Below, in pieces: positions 11,701 through 19,492 of a stretch of 48,500 nucleotides of DNA (the stretch's first letter is position 1; each line of letters opens with the position of its first letter). The stretch comes from Mesostigma viride (lineage: Eukaryota; Streptophyta; Mesostigmatophyceae; Mesostigmatales; Mesostigmataceae). The notes beneath the pieces are model-generated. The model was not told the DNA's origin. It did not search any database and worked only from the letters and a program-made list of their open reading frames with translations. Position numbers and translations under genes: made by a program. The stretch is taken from assembly GCA_009746045.1 (NCBI GenBank), contig RPFO01000003.1, forward strand, positions 1,102,469 through 1,150,968, given 5' to 3'.

Positions 11701-12924
11701 GTATGCACGATGCACTAGAATGGACCTGAAAAGGAATGTGGCCTGTTCAGCGGGCTGTGGACCTGGAAGTGGTGCGATAGGGTCCTTTGTCTCCTTGTTC
11801 TCCCTTCAGCCACCTTCTCACATCTCTGAGATAGCAGTACTGAGAGGCCGCCCCTGCTTTTTTTCGGTCGCCATCCGCTGGTCACATGGGTCCCCTTCAG
11901 TGCGTTTTGATGATGTCATAATCATATAATAGCGACGCCCTGACCACATCCCAACCACATCCCGACCACATCCCGACCACATCCCGACCACATTCTAACC
12001 ACGTCCTGACCACGTCCTAACCACGTCCTAACCACGTCCTAACAACGTCCTAACCACGTCCTAACCACGTCCTAACCACGTCCTAACCACGTCCTAACCA
12101 CGTCCTAACCACGTCCTAACCACGTCCTAACCACGTCCTAACCACGTCCTAACCACGTCCTAACCACGTCCTAACCACGTCCTAACCACGTCCTAACCAC
12201 GTCCTAACCACGTCCTAACCACGTCCTAACCACGTCCTAACCACGTCCTAACCACGTCCTAACCACGTCCTAACCACGTCCTAACCACGTCCTAACCACG
12301 TCCTAACCACGTCCTAAAAAGAGCTAAACAAGTCCTAACAACGTCCTAACAACGTCCTAGCCACGTCCTGACCACGTCCTAACCAGGTCCTAACCACGTC
12401 CTAACCACGTCCTAACCACGTCCTAACCACGTCCTAACCACGTCCTAACCAGGTCCTAACCACGTCCTAACCACGTCCTAACCACATCCTCTCCACATCC
12501 AGATCGCATCTCATCCACTTGCTGACCACGCGATAACCACACGGTATGATCATAAGTTGTCTCTTTGATAAGATTAACCGTTCGGTTGCATATCTGACAT
12601 CTTTTTCTCAAATGCGCGCTCCGTGTCGCCACTGGCATCCGCAGCACAACCGGCAGCAACGGCCGCTCCTCGCGCCTGCGACAGGCCGCCGATCAGGACG
12701 TTACGAGCATGGGCCCGGCCCAGCCCTCCGGTGCGATGCCTTCTCCTCGGGGTGGCCTGGTGTCAGCTGGTGGGGACATGGGAGCCAGGGCCTCAGAGCA
12801 TGGCGCAAATGGGAGGGGCCAGGCGGGTGCCCGGTCGTCCGTGTCAGGCGCATCGGCTGGGGCTGAGGGGCCTTCAGACTTGGTGGGAGATTGGAGCAGA
12901 GGTGTCAAGCCAGAGACACAGTAG
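5797..12924 (+). CDS. Seven-exon gene, unrecognised protein with helical C-terminal half
   Basis: Exons: 5797-6044, 7410-8223, 9151-9219, 10038-10196, 10876-10962, 11381-11472, 12645-12924. All introns are GT-AG, every phase joins (2,0,0,0,0,2), and the sum is 583 codons including TAG. The start is chosen for its context, GCCGCCATG. Residues 1-83 are a compact N-terminus. Residues about 84-330 are low-complexity, rich in Gly, Pro, His and Ser. A short conserved-looking block (LARLMNWEVADKLDLTHL) ends exon 2. Residues about 355-490 are Lys/Arg/Glu-rich and probably helical or coiled-coil (VWLEQAEKKLRHKLRKKYK; KNVLAWMTHHYREQLKER). The tail is Ser/Gly-rich. No signal peptide or membrane segment is seen. 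I do not recognise the family. An extra exon at 8590-8850 or an upstream exon joined at 5821 cannot be excluded. Confidence 0.72.
6204..6450 (+). repeat. Echoes of exon 1 3' end plus donor in intron 1
   Basis: Exon 1 ends GTCAACCGCAG/GTGGGTGG. Diverged copies of this edge occur at 6211-6237, 6267-6326, 6364-6390 and 6415-6448. The second copy keeps about 48 exon bases, an open frame (EEVVRDLKKSLEPLNRR, matching EEVARDLKESLERVNRR in exon 1) and a usable donor, so it could act as an alternative exon end. Confidence 0.8.
6863..7215 (+). mobile_element. LINE 3'-end or SINE copy in intron 1
   Basis: This 353-bp insertion ends in a (TTAA)n tail and is flanked by ATCTGCAT at 6855-6862 and 7216-7223. 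Its last ~190 bases match, inverted, the 3' end of the ORF1 element at 17286-17500, including GGCGCCCTCCCTCC and the CACGTGAC-type inverted repeat before the tail. It lies in the sense direction of the host gene. Confidence 0.75.
8281..8468. repeat. About 95-bp direct repeat in intron 2
   Basis: The block TTTTATGGCACGCTAGTG ... CTTTACCGAAACACGGGA at 8290-8350 recurs at about 8388-8446 with small changes. Just after it (8510-8580) short GATGCCAGTCAT-type repeats follow. Confidence 0.7.
8590..8850 (+). other. Possible unplaced exon in intron 2
   Basis: After CTCCGTCCAG near 8687 one frame stays open for about 53 codons (EKYRSLDKGHDLLSVSRR...) to a TAG at about 8846. It is not needed to join exons 2 and 3, whose phases agree directly. 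It could be a cassette exon, a decayed exon, or chance. Confidence 0.2.
9650..10037 (+). promoter_or_regulatory. Long C/T-rich tract before the exon 4 acceptor
   Basis: Nearly 390 bases leading to the CAG at 10035-10037 are dominated by C and T, with repeated CATGCCCCATC-type motifs. Such a tract is much longer than an ordinary polypyrimidine tract; it may simply be a degenerate repeat. Confidence 0.5.
10272..10700 (+). repeat. Echoes of exon 4 3' end in intron 4
   Basis: Exon 4 ends CAGCGCAAGATCGACACCGAG/GTGAGC. Diverged copies occur at 10272-10314, 10484-10510, 10553-10580 and 10668-10697, several keeping GAGGTGAGC or GAGGTGCGC after the exon-like part. Spacing is about 60-200 bases. Confidence 0.8.
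10376..10439 (-). mobile_element. 64-bp insertion of the GTTGTCTCYTTG-end family
   Basis: On the minus strand this holds the family 3' end (CTGGCCTGCGCTGGTTGTC, then GCTTTG). It is bounded by 25-bp direct repeats at 10351-10375 and 10440-10464 that differ at three positions. These could be an old target-site duplication, or one unit of the local intron repeats. Confidence 0.6.
11284..11330 (+). repeat. Echo of exon 6 5' edge
   Basis: CAGCGGAGCTGCGTCGCGAG at about 11299-11318 copies the start of exon 6 (CAGAAAGCCGAGCTGCGTCG at 11378). A similar echo of the exon 6 end (CACCAACCTGGATAAGCATG) lies at 11503-11523 in intron 6. Confidence 0.75.
11940..12495. repeat. 11-bp minisatellite (CCACGTCCTAA)n inside intron 6
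   Basis: About 50 units of CCACGTCCTAA, with variants (CCACATCCCGA at the left edge, AACAACG and CCAGG units inside). It occupies almost half of intron 6 (11473-12644) and contains no splice acceptor-like CAG run that competes with the one at 12641-12644. Confidence 0.95.
12557..12567 (+). mobile_element. 11-nt nano-insertion, GTTGTCTCYTTG-end family
   Basis: TTGTCTCTTTG lies between perfect ATAAG repeats at 12552-12556 and 12568-12572. The same core with different flanking duplications occurs at five or more other places in the window. Confidence 0.55.
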
Positions 12925-13460
12925 GCTGTGTGCTGGGGGGGGGTTCTTGTCTTATGCCGTAGAATTGCGATGGCAATGAGCCAAGTCTTTATGAAACACA
13001 GGCGACCGGCGACGTGGGGGAAAGGGTACTCAGGAAGGCCCGCTGAGGGAGTGACAAGAGAGCCTGTCGTCACGTATGGTTGAACGATCATATACAGCGT
13101 GCACGACAAGAAGACTGCTGCTCCGGCAGGCAGCCCTTAAAAAGTGAGGTGGGATTCCAATAAACTAGTGCACTGGTTGCCTCTTTGATAGGGGCGCAAG
13201 AGCAAGAAGTGCTCTTGAGACCTGCCACACCATGCCAATCGACTAATAACAATGTTTTCACAGGACATACTAGAGCATGGGTTGCCACATGCCATCCATG
13301 CTGTGCTTCTTTCCATTCCTGTGGACTGACCTCAACAAGCTGGTACGACATGTATGGTCGGAAGCGAAGCATTTTCACGCCTTTCCGCGGCTCCCCGACG
13401 GGTTTGCGTGTAATTAACCAATTAAATAATAATATTATCACCTTTTTTGTTGGATCGCTA
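12925..13460. other. 3' flank of the seven-exon gene, nothing recognised
   Basis: Contains the presumed 3' untranslated region. A lone GGTTGCCTCTTTGATA at 13175-13190 resembles the nano-insertion core but has no flanking duplication. A TGTAA motif lies near 13409. Confidence 0.4.
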
Positions 13461-14234
13461 TGTCGCGTTTGCGTGCCATATCATCCTGGACTGGTCATTA
13501 CCGCTTCTTGGAATGCATCCACTATCAGCAGTAATCATGTGTGAGATATGCCACCACTCACGGGGGCTGCTCCGGGCTGCTCGAACTATTTCACCCCATG
13601 AAGACAACAAACCAGTTGTGAGGGAGAGAAACGGACGAACAACGACCACCATGGTTCGTTGCTCATCCTTCTATACTGCTCAAAGCTCAAGCCTGGCGGC
13701 TGGCGCCACTACGCCACTTTAGACATCAGCCAATCATAACATTGTCTAATTTCCGACAAGCTAAACTTCAAGCTTTATCTGTCAAGCGAACACAAATATA
13801 CAAGGGCAAATCTATCGGCTATGCCAGGCACCGCCTGGGGCTTCCTTGCATTTGTGTCTGGTGTCCCACGTTGAAATCCTGAAATTGCACATCTGCTCAG
13901 TGCCTCGCCGGCTTGCTGCGTACCAGCATTCGGCAAACTGCCCTTGTGACGAATGTCAGTGAAATTCAGGTCCGCCCAAAAGTTCCGTAAGCAAATTCAG
14001 CGGACTTGGCGCGTGAGTACAATTGAGATCCGCGGCGTCAGTACCGGGCCGCGGTATAGCAACCCGCACAAGGCTGCGGACGTCAGAATTACGCTAAAAT
14101 CTGAATTGCGGACGTGATAGATCACGGACGCGACAGCTGTCGCGTTTGCGTGCCATATCATCCTGGACTAGTCATTACCGCTTCTTGGAATGCATCCACT
14201 ATCAGCAGTAATCATGTGTGAGATATGCCACCTC
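13461..14234. mobile_element. 580-bp repeat copy 1, bounded by a 95-bp duplication
   Basis: A 580-bp unit (about 13556-14140) is nearly identical to 16715-17285 plus 19098-19120. Only a few small differences were seen (for example four bases missing in CACTTT/ATCTAGACATC). It is bounded on both sides by a 95-bp direct repeat starting GTCGCGTTTGCGTGCC (13461-13555 and about 14141-14234); copy 2 lacks this. The 95-bp repeat could be a very long target duplication or a local duplication. No TG...CA ends, so an LTR is unlikely. Confidence 0.65.
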
Positions 14235-14239
14235 CCCCC

Positions 14240-14680
14240 CCACTATTTAGCTCACAACAACGTGAGAGCAAAAAGTGAAAGAAAGGCATCTCACACTAAA
14301 GAAGGAAGCCCAAAGAGGGCGTCATTCCAGGCAGCAGCAAAAAGGAAAAAAAAATCCAGCTGCTCCAAGATGCTTTTCAAGGATCAGCAACAACCTTAAC
14401 ATGCATGCTTTTAAAGGCTTAGCAATAACCCCTTCAATGGCTTTTTACCGGGAAAAGCCTAACCTCTTCAGATGCTTTTGAAGGCAAAGCAATAACCTCT
14501 TCCTTGTGCTTCCCTGGGTGAAGCAGTCCTGAGGAACATCCAGGCTGGCCGGACTGAACCCATCATGGGTTGTTCGTCCGTTTAAAATGAGAATGAAAGG
14601 TGCGGTCCTTTTATGGCACCACCACCTTCATGACAGGCAATCCGGCCCAACCAGCCGATTCTTGAGACCATGCTTTATCA
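14240..14680. repeat. Degenerate AGCAATAACC repeats
   Basis: Three imperfect copies of a block like AGATGCTTTTNAAGGC then AGCAATAACC lie at about 14368-14520. No gene is seen in the rest. Confidence 0.5.
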
Positions 14681-14684
14681 TTAA

Positions 14685-16401
14685 CTCGTCGTCTGTCCGG
14701 GCAACTCAGTCCTCAAAAGAGGACTGAGTTGACCTTTTTCAACCGGGTGTAGCGACTAGGTGGGGGGTCCATCCCAAATGTTTTGATGTGGATCGAGGGT
14801 GTATTTGATGTCAATTTGCTGGAAAAAATGCTGCGTTAGTTAAAACTTGACCCAAACACCTGGAAATTACTCGGACATATGACACCCTCGGCGAATTTGC
14901 ATTTTTCGGGATAAGAGCGCGTGGGGAAAATTTAATCAAATCATGGTGCACGTTAGAAAAATATAGGCATGTAAACAATATAGTTCTTGAAACGTGGCAA
15001 AAAACTGGGCTCAATTTGGCCACTGCCACTGCCTGAAACAATTAAACAACTCTCAGTCCTCAGGAGAGGAATGGGGCTTTTGCTAACTTTGCTAGCATGT
15101 AAGTGCGGTCATACTACACACCACCGTGGCCACCAACCATCCCAATCACCTCATTTCCCTTCAAGCGTAACAGGACAACACACTTGCATCATCATGCTGC
15201 AGTTGTATCATACCTTATCATGTAGTGAGAGCCTATGCATGCACGTAGGGAATGGGCTTGGATACCTACCAACAAAGGGTTATGTTATAAGTGTCAACCA
15301 CCAATATAATGGGTAGGTTAAGCATCTTTCCATTGTTTCTAACAACAATAGATATGGCTATAACTGTTTTTCCTTGCCATGATGTGGCCAACATAGTTGC
15401 TGGCACATGATGGCAGTGGTTTGTCACCAAGACTTTTCACTCACCCGTATAAGCTTGAAAGCACCCTTGACGCAGGCTGTGGCCACACAATCATGCAGTA
15501 TGAACGTAGCAAAAGAATAACTAACATCTATGAAGGTGTTTAAACCTGCACAGCTCCTAAAACCCTGCACAACTACACTGGGTTAAGGCAAATGCCTGCT
15601 AACATCATCTGAAAAGGGGGTTTTAGAGAGGGGCAGGCAACGGTCAAGAAAGAGCATCAAGACTTGAACCTGACAACGCCTGGCAAGCTTAAACTCATGT
15701 GAGAACATCAAGAAACGAAGAGGCAACGATAATCCGACTTTACCTGGCACGGCTGGCGTTACCTTGGCCCAGGCGGTGCCCGCAAAAGTGGCACTTTGAT
15801 AGACCATGACGTGACAGAGTGGTCGAAATCATCAAATCTATACTGCCACTCAATTTATTCTAATACAATACATGTTACAATGTAGAAAGAAACCTATCAG
15901 CCATTGAAATCGCGCCGGAAAGCAAGCGCAGTCATCAATTCCGTCGACCTGCCTTATCGCAGTTTTTTCCAGCAAGAACAGTGCCGACACCGGGTAAATC
16001 GCTTCCCTGCGAGCTAAAAATTAGGATTTATCATCTATAGGACATATAAAATCTATTTCCTGAGTTTGGACAGCTAACTCTTCCGCAAACGTAAACTGCA
16101 TGCATGGGCGCGAGCCGCCATGGCTAGGTCGTGCATTTCCGGAACTCGCGTTTCACGTGGAAAAGTACCCTTACCACCTGTACTTTGACCGTACATTTAG
16201 CCGCTCATACCAAATCCAAAAAAATCCCAAAAATATGTCCAAGAAAGATCTTTTCACGTAGTATTTGAATAAATTTTGAGAGAATTTTTTTGTCAAACAT
16301 TCTGACCGGGGCGAATTTTGTACAGAACCTCAAAACTCGGTCCTCAGGAGAGGACTGAGAAAAACTCAGTCCTCTCCAGAGGTAGTGGGACAGACGACGA
16401 G
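14685..16401. mobile_element. TTAA element 1 (1,717 bp, non-autonomous)
   Basis: Flanked by TTAA at 14681-14684 and 16402-16405. Terminal inverted repeat CTCGTCGTCTGTCC. A subterminal hairpin lies at each end: 14703-14730 (AACTCAGTCCTC, loop AAAA, complement) and 16347-16377. No transposase frame is present. The right half (about 15590-16180) is clearly related to elements 3 and 5, for example CGCAGTTTTTTCCAGCAAGAAC and GCGTTACCTTGGCCCAGGCG. TTAA duplication is typical of piggyBac and Kolobok superfamilies; which one is not decided here. Confidence 0.85.
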
Positions 16402-16405
16402 TTAA

Positions 16406-16714
16406 AGCAACCAAAAGACATTTCAATTCCAATGAGATACATGACGAATTACAAAGAGTGTCGAGTTGTAATGTTGTAGTTATAAGAGCAGCTGTGAGGT
16501 CCCTTGGTTGACGCCACTGCAGGCACCTTGTGGCGGCAGTGCGCGTGTCAGTGTGTTCCCGACCTAGTTCCTACTGGCATTCTTGCCAACGACGACCAGG
16601 GTGCCCGAAGGCCCTGTCCCTTGTCTCGTTCTCAGTCTTACACACATTCTTAACAAAACCAATACATTGTCATATCCGTCAGTCCATCCTCATGGCAACT
16701 GACTGCATGCAACC
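16406..16714. other. No gene or repeat recognised
   Basis: About 300 bases between TTAA element 1 and the second 580-bp repeat. No frame or family match was noticed. Confidence 0.5.
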
Positions 16715-17285
16715 ACTCACGGGGGCTGCTCCGGGCTGCTCGAACTATTTCACCCCATGAAGACAACAAACCAGTTGTGAGGGAGAGAAACGGACGAACA
16801 ACGACCACCATGGTTCGTTGCTCATCCTTCTATACTGCTCAAAGCTCAAGCCTGGCGGCTGGCGCCACTACGCCACTTTATCTAGACATCAGCCAATCAT
16901 AACATTGTCTAATTTCCGACAAGCTAAACTTCAAGCTTTATCTGTCAAGCGAACACAAATATACAAGGGCAAATCTATCGGCTATGCCAGGCACCGCCTG
17001 GGGCTTCCTTGCATCAGTTTGTGTCTGGTGTCCCACGTTGAAATCCTGAAATTGCACATCTGCTCAGTGCCTCGCCGGCTTGCTGCGTACCAGCATTCGG
17101 CAAACTGCCCTTGTGACGAATGTCAGTGAAATTCAGGTCCGCCCAAAAGTTCCGTAAGCAAATTCAGCGGACTTGGCGCGTGAGTACAATTGAGATTCGC
17201 GGCGTCAGTACCGGGCCGCGGTATAGCAACCCGCACAAGGCTGCGGACGTCAGAATTACGCTAAAATCTGAATTGCGGACGTGAT
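16715..17285. mobile_element. 580-bp repeat copy 2 (interrupted at its right end)
   Basis: Begins CACTCACGGGGGCTGCTCC as copy 1 does and runs parallel to it. After GCGGACGTGAT (17275-17285) it is interrupted by the ORF1 element and resumes at 19098 (AGATCACGGACGCGACAGCT), exactly as in the uninterrupted copy at about 14102-14132. This gives an empty site for that insertion. Confidence 0.85.
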
Positions 17286-19086
17286 TAATTAATTAATAAT
17301 TAATTAATAAGCACGTGACTGCGTCACGTGGGTGCCAATACAGAGTAAAGGAACCTTCAACCCTATATACACAGTGAGAAGGAGGGAGGGCGCCCTAGCT
17401 TCTCTCACTGCCGCAGGTGGGCAGGCCACAGAGCGCTCTCTCCACGGCATGGTGCCGGGGCGCAACACTGTGGGTGCAATACAACCAGTGCAATACCATA
17501 GGTAGGCTGACGCATAGCTTATGCTACAAATGTGAGGTGGGCTCAAGACGTCGGCTAATTAAGGCGCAAGCTGATGGCCACAAGGTGCCAGAGCTAATTG
17601 AAGGTACTATAACGCTGTGCGCTAATATCGTTTCAAGTGCTGTAATGCCTAAGCTATCCCATCATCGATTGCCCCCATCTAGACAACTAGCTGGAGTGCT
17701 CTATCCCGGGGAAGCCCGGGGGGGCTTCCACAGTTTCTTGTTGACGTAGAGGTCCCCGCCCCGCCAGTACACTTGGGGCTTCTCGGGGTTGGTCTTGTGG
17801 CGGATGTAGTCGGGCCACTGATCGCGGCGTTGCTGCTGCTGGGCTGGCGTCAGGTCGTCGTCAAGCGACCAGGAGGTGTCCACCAGCTTCTTGCGGCGAG
17901 AGAGGAACCGAACTCGGGCTGTGATGTCGCTGAAGGTGAGGACCACTGGAGGGGGCCCAGCCTTGGCCCGTGGATGGGGCAGGCGGTAGGCGCCCTGCAG
18001 TATCGCACCTGGCAGCTGCATGCGCGCCAAGAGCTGTTTCTTCAGCTCGTCGAGAAGAGAGTCTGGGGTCTCCTCCGGCAGCATGTCGAAGCGCCTGAGG
18101 ATGACCCGGCAGCGGCGACGGTCGCGGTCAGCGGCCTCGCGGCGCGTGTCTTCCAGCTCCTGGAGCTTGGTGGTGATGGCGGTCGTGGTAGAGGATGCCT
18201 GGCTCTTGAGCAGGTCCGCCCAGGAGGCGCGAGTCGAGGGGTCATCACTAGCCCTACCAGCAGGTTGGGCGGCGATGGTGGCCGTTCGCTCGGCGATCTC
18301 GGGGACCTGCGTGGCCAGGGCGTCTACCTTGGCGGCAACTGCCTCAAGTTTCACGGTGCCTTGGCCGACTCGGCCTTCCACCTGGTTAAGGCGGGTGGTC
18401 ACAGTGGCTGTGGCCTCGGAAACTTTGGTGGCAATGTGCTCTTGCGTAGCAGTAAACTGAGGCTGGAGCTTAAGGGCGACTCTGGCTTCAATGTTGTTGA
18501 CCTTGGCCGAGAGAGTGTTGAGTGGGCCGTCAGGCGCGTTCAGGGCGGCGAGCTGCTCAGCCATCGGCGCCAGCTGCTCCGCCACTGCAGCTCGGATGGA
18601 GTCCGTGCTGGGGGAGGTGCTGCTCTGCGGGGATGCTGCAGCTGCTGTGGCTGCCCGTCTGCGCTCATGCAGGAGGCTCCTGAGGCCAGCGTAGCCAATC
18701 TGGGTGATGTCGTGGGCGTCGCAGCGCAGGTAGCTGCACATGATGACTGCCTTCAAGTACGCCTCCGGTTCTTGAAGCAGCCATTCCCAGGCGGGCTTGG
18801 TGACCTTGTCGCCAGGGGTAGGCAGGAAAAGTTCGTCATGGCGGGCCAGGAACTTGATAACATCGTCACATTGTTCCTTCGTGAGCGTAAAGATTTCCAA
18901 GATGCAAAAATCCCGCTGGCCGGCGCCGAAGCGGCGGACGTCCCATTTGGTATGGGAAGTTCGGGTTTTCTTGGGAATGGGCGACGAATTTGGCGTAGAG
19001 CACTGCGTCGAGGGAGGCAGACCGGGGGGGAGAGCTTCGATCAGCGCAAAAAGGTTGGCGTCCGCAGGAGTTGATGTCGCACGTGT
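17286..19086 (-). mobile_element. ORF1-only LINE derivative (HAL1-like) with (TTAA)n tail
   Basis: A 1,801-bp minus-strand insertion with an 11-bp duplication GCGGACGTGAT at 17275-17285 and 19087-19097, confirmed by the intact paralog near 14102. Its 3' end (left side) has a (TTAATTAA)-type tail preceded by the perfect inverted repeat CACGTGAC-TGC-GTCACGTG (17312-17330). It carries ORF1 but only about 415 bases follow the ORF1 stop, so ORF2 with reverse transcriptase is absent. This architecture resembles half-L1 elements of mammals, but relatedness is not implied. Confidence 0.78.
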
Positions 19087-19131
19087 GCGGACGTGATAGA
19101 TCACGGACGCGACAGCTATGCGTCCAGGCAT
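17701..19131 (-). CDS. L1-type ORF1 protein, 5'-truncated, open frame
   Basis: The frame is 476 codons; the first 15 (from ATG 19131) come from the flanking 580-bp repeat and the element part starts at 19086, so the true N-terminus is missing. Order: N-terminal domain (about residues 55-165); Ala/Ser/Thr-rich linker; long helical stretch with heptad character (about 180-320); RRM-like segment (RRCRVILRRFDMLP, about 345; PPPVVLTFSD, about 405); C-terminal domain with RKKLVDTSWSLDDDLTPAQ and VYWRGGDLYVNKKLW. This order (coiled coil, RRM, C-terminal RNA-binding domain) is that of L1 ORF1p, an RNA-binding trimer needed for retrotransposition. The related C-terminal piece at 25848-26048 (RKKLSETRFTLDDDLTLAQ) supports the call. 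The frame is intact but probably not a host gene. Confidence 0.78.
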   Translation of the reverse strand: MPGRIAVASVIYHVRTRATSTPADANLFALIEALPPGLPPSTQCSTPNSSPIPKKTRTSHTKWDVRRFGAGQRDFCILEIFTLTKEQCDDVIKFLARHDELFLPTPGDKVTKPAWEWLLQEPEAYLKAVIMCSYLRCDAHDITQIGYAGLRSLLHERRRAATAAAASPQSSTSPSTDSIRAAVAEQLAPMAEQLAALNAPDGPLNTLSAKVNNIEARVALKLQPQFTATQEHIATKVSEATATVTTRLNQVEGRVGQGTVKLEAVAAKVDALATQVPEIAERTATIAAQPAGRASDDPSTRASWADLLKSQASSTTTAITTKLQELEDTRREAADRDRRRCRVILRRFDMLPEETPDSLLDELKKQLLARMQLPGAILQGAYRLPHPRAKAGPPPVVLTFSDITARVRFLSRRKKLVDTSWSLDDDLTPAQQQQRRDQWPDYIRHKTNPEKPQVYWRGGDLYVNKKLWKPPRASPG

Positions 19132-19219
19132 AGTTGTCTCACTTCATACATGCCACTAGCTTATCATACAAGCAGCTTGAGACAGCCAGACAGCGCCAGC
19201 CCCGGCATATATATCAACA

Positions 19220-19478
19220 CCGCACCCAGGCCGACTTTGTCGCGACCCATGCGGTCTAGATCCCTCCCAGGCCTGCAGGGTGGGCCGGCAGCGATGTTGC
19301 TGCGTGTCGTAGTTTTGTGATGTACATAGTTAGTTGTATACCTTGTGCAGCAGCTGGCGTAATCCTTGGATGTCCGTGTCAGATTCCTATGAATTTCTTC
19401 AGGGTTCTTCTCGATCCTTTTCTGTTTTTTCCTTCTGTCGCATGCCCATCTCACCTCCGTAATCTATCATTCTCAATG
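19220..19478 (+). mobile_element. Non-LTR copy A, strongly 5'-truncated
   Basis: Carries only the last codons of the ORF and the 3' region ending TCTATCATTCTCAATG. It sits between CATATATATCAACA (19206-19219) and CATATGAATCAACA (19479-19492), a 14-bp duplication with two changes. Its uninterrupted 3' region (CAGATTCCTATGAATTTC) serves as an approximate empty site for TTAA element 2. Confidence 0.8.
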
Positions 19479-19492
19479 CATATGAATCAACA

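Noticed and set aside
13175-13190. Further nano-insertion (GGTTGCCTCTTTGATA)
   Set aside because: The core is similar but no direct repeat flanks it, so an insertion cannot be shown.
13556-17285. LTR retrotransposon with 580-bp LTRs
   Set aside because: The repeats are parallel, but lack TG...CA ends, primer-binding site, matching short target duplications and any gag-pol sequence between them; a TTAA element fills the interval.
17773-19074. 433-codon plus-strand frame opposite the ORF1 protein
   Set aside because: It is the GC-rich antisense shadow of a recognisable L1-type ORF1; its own translation shows no domain.
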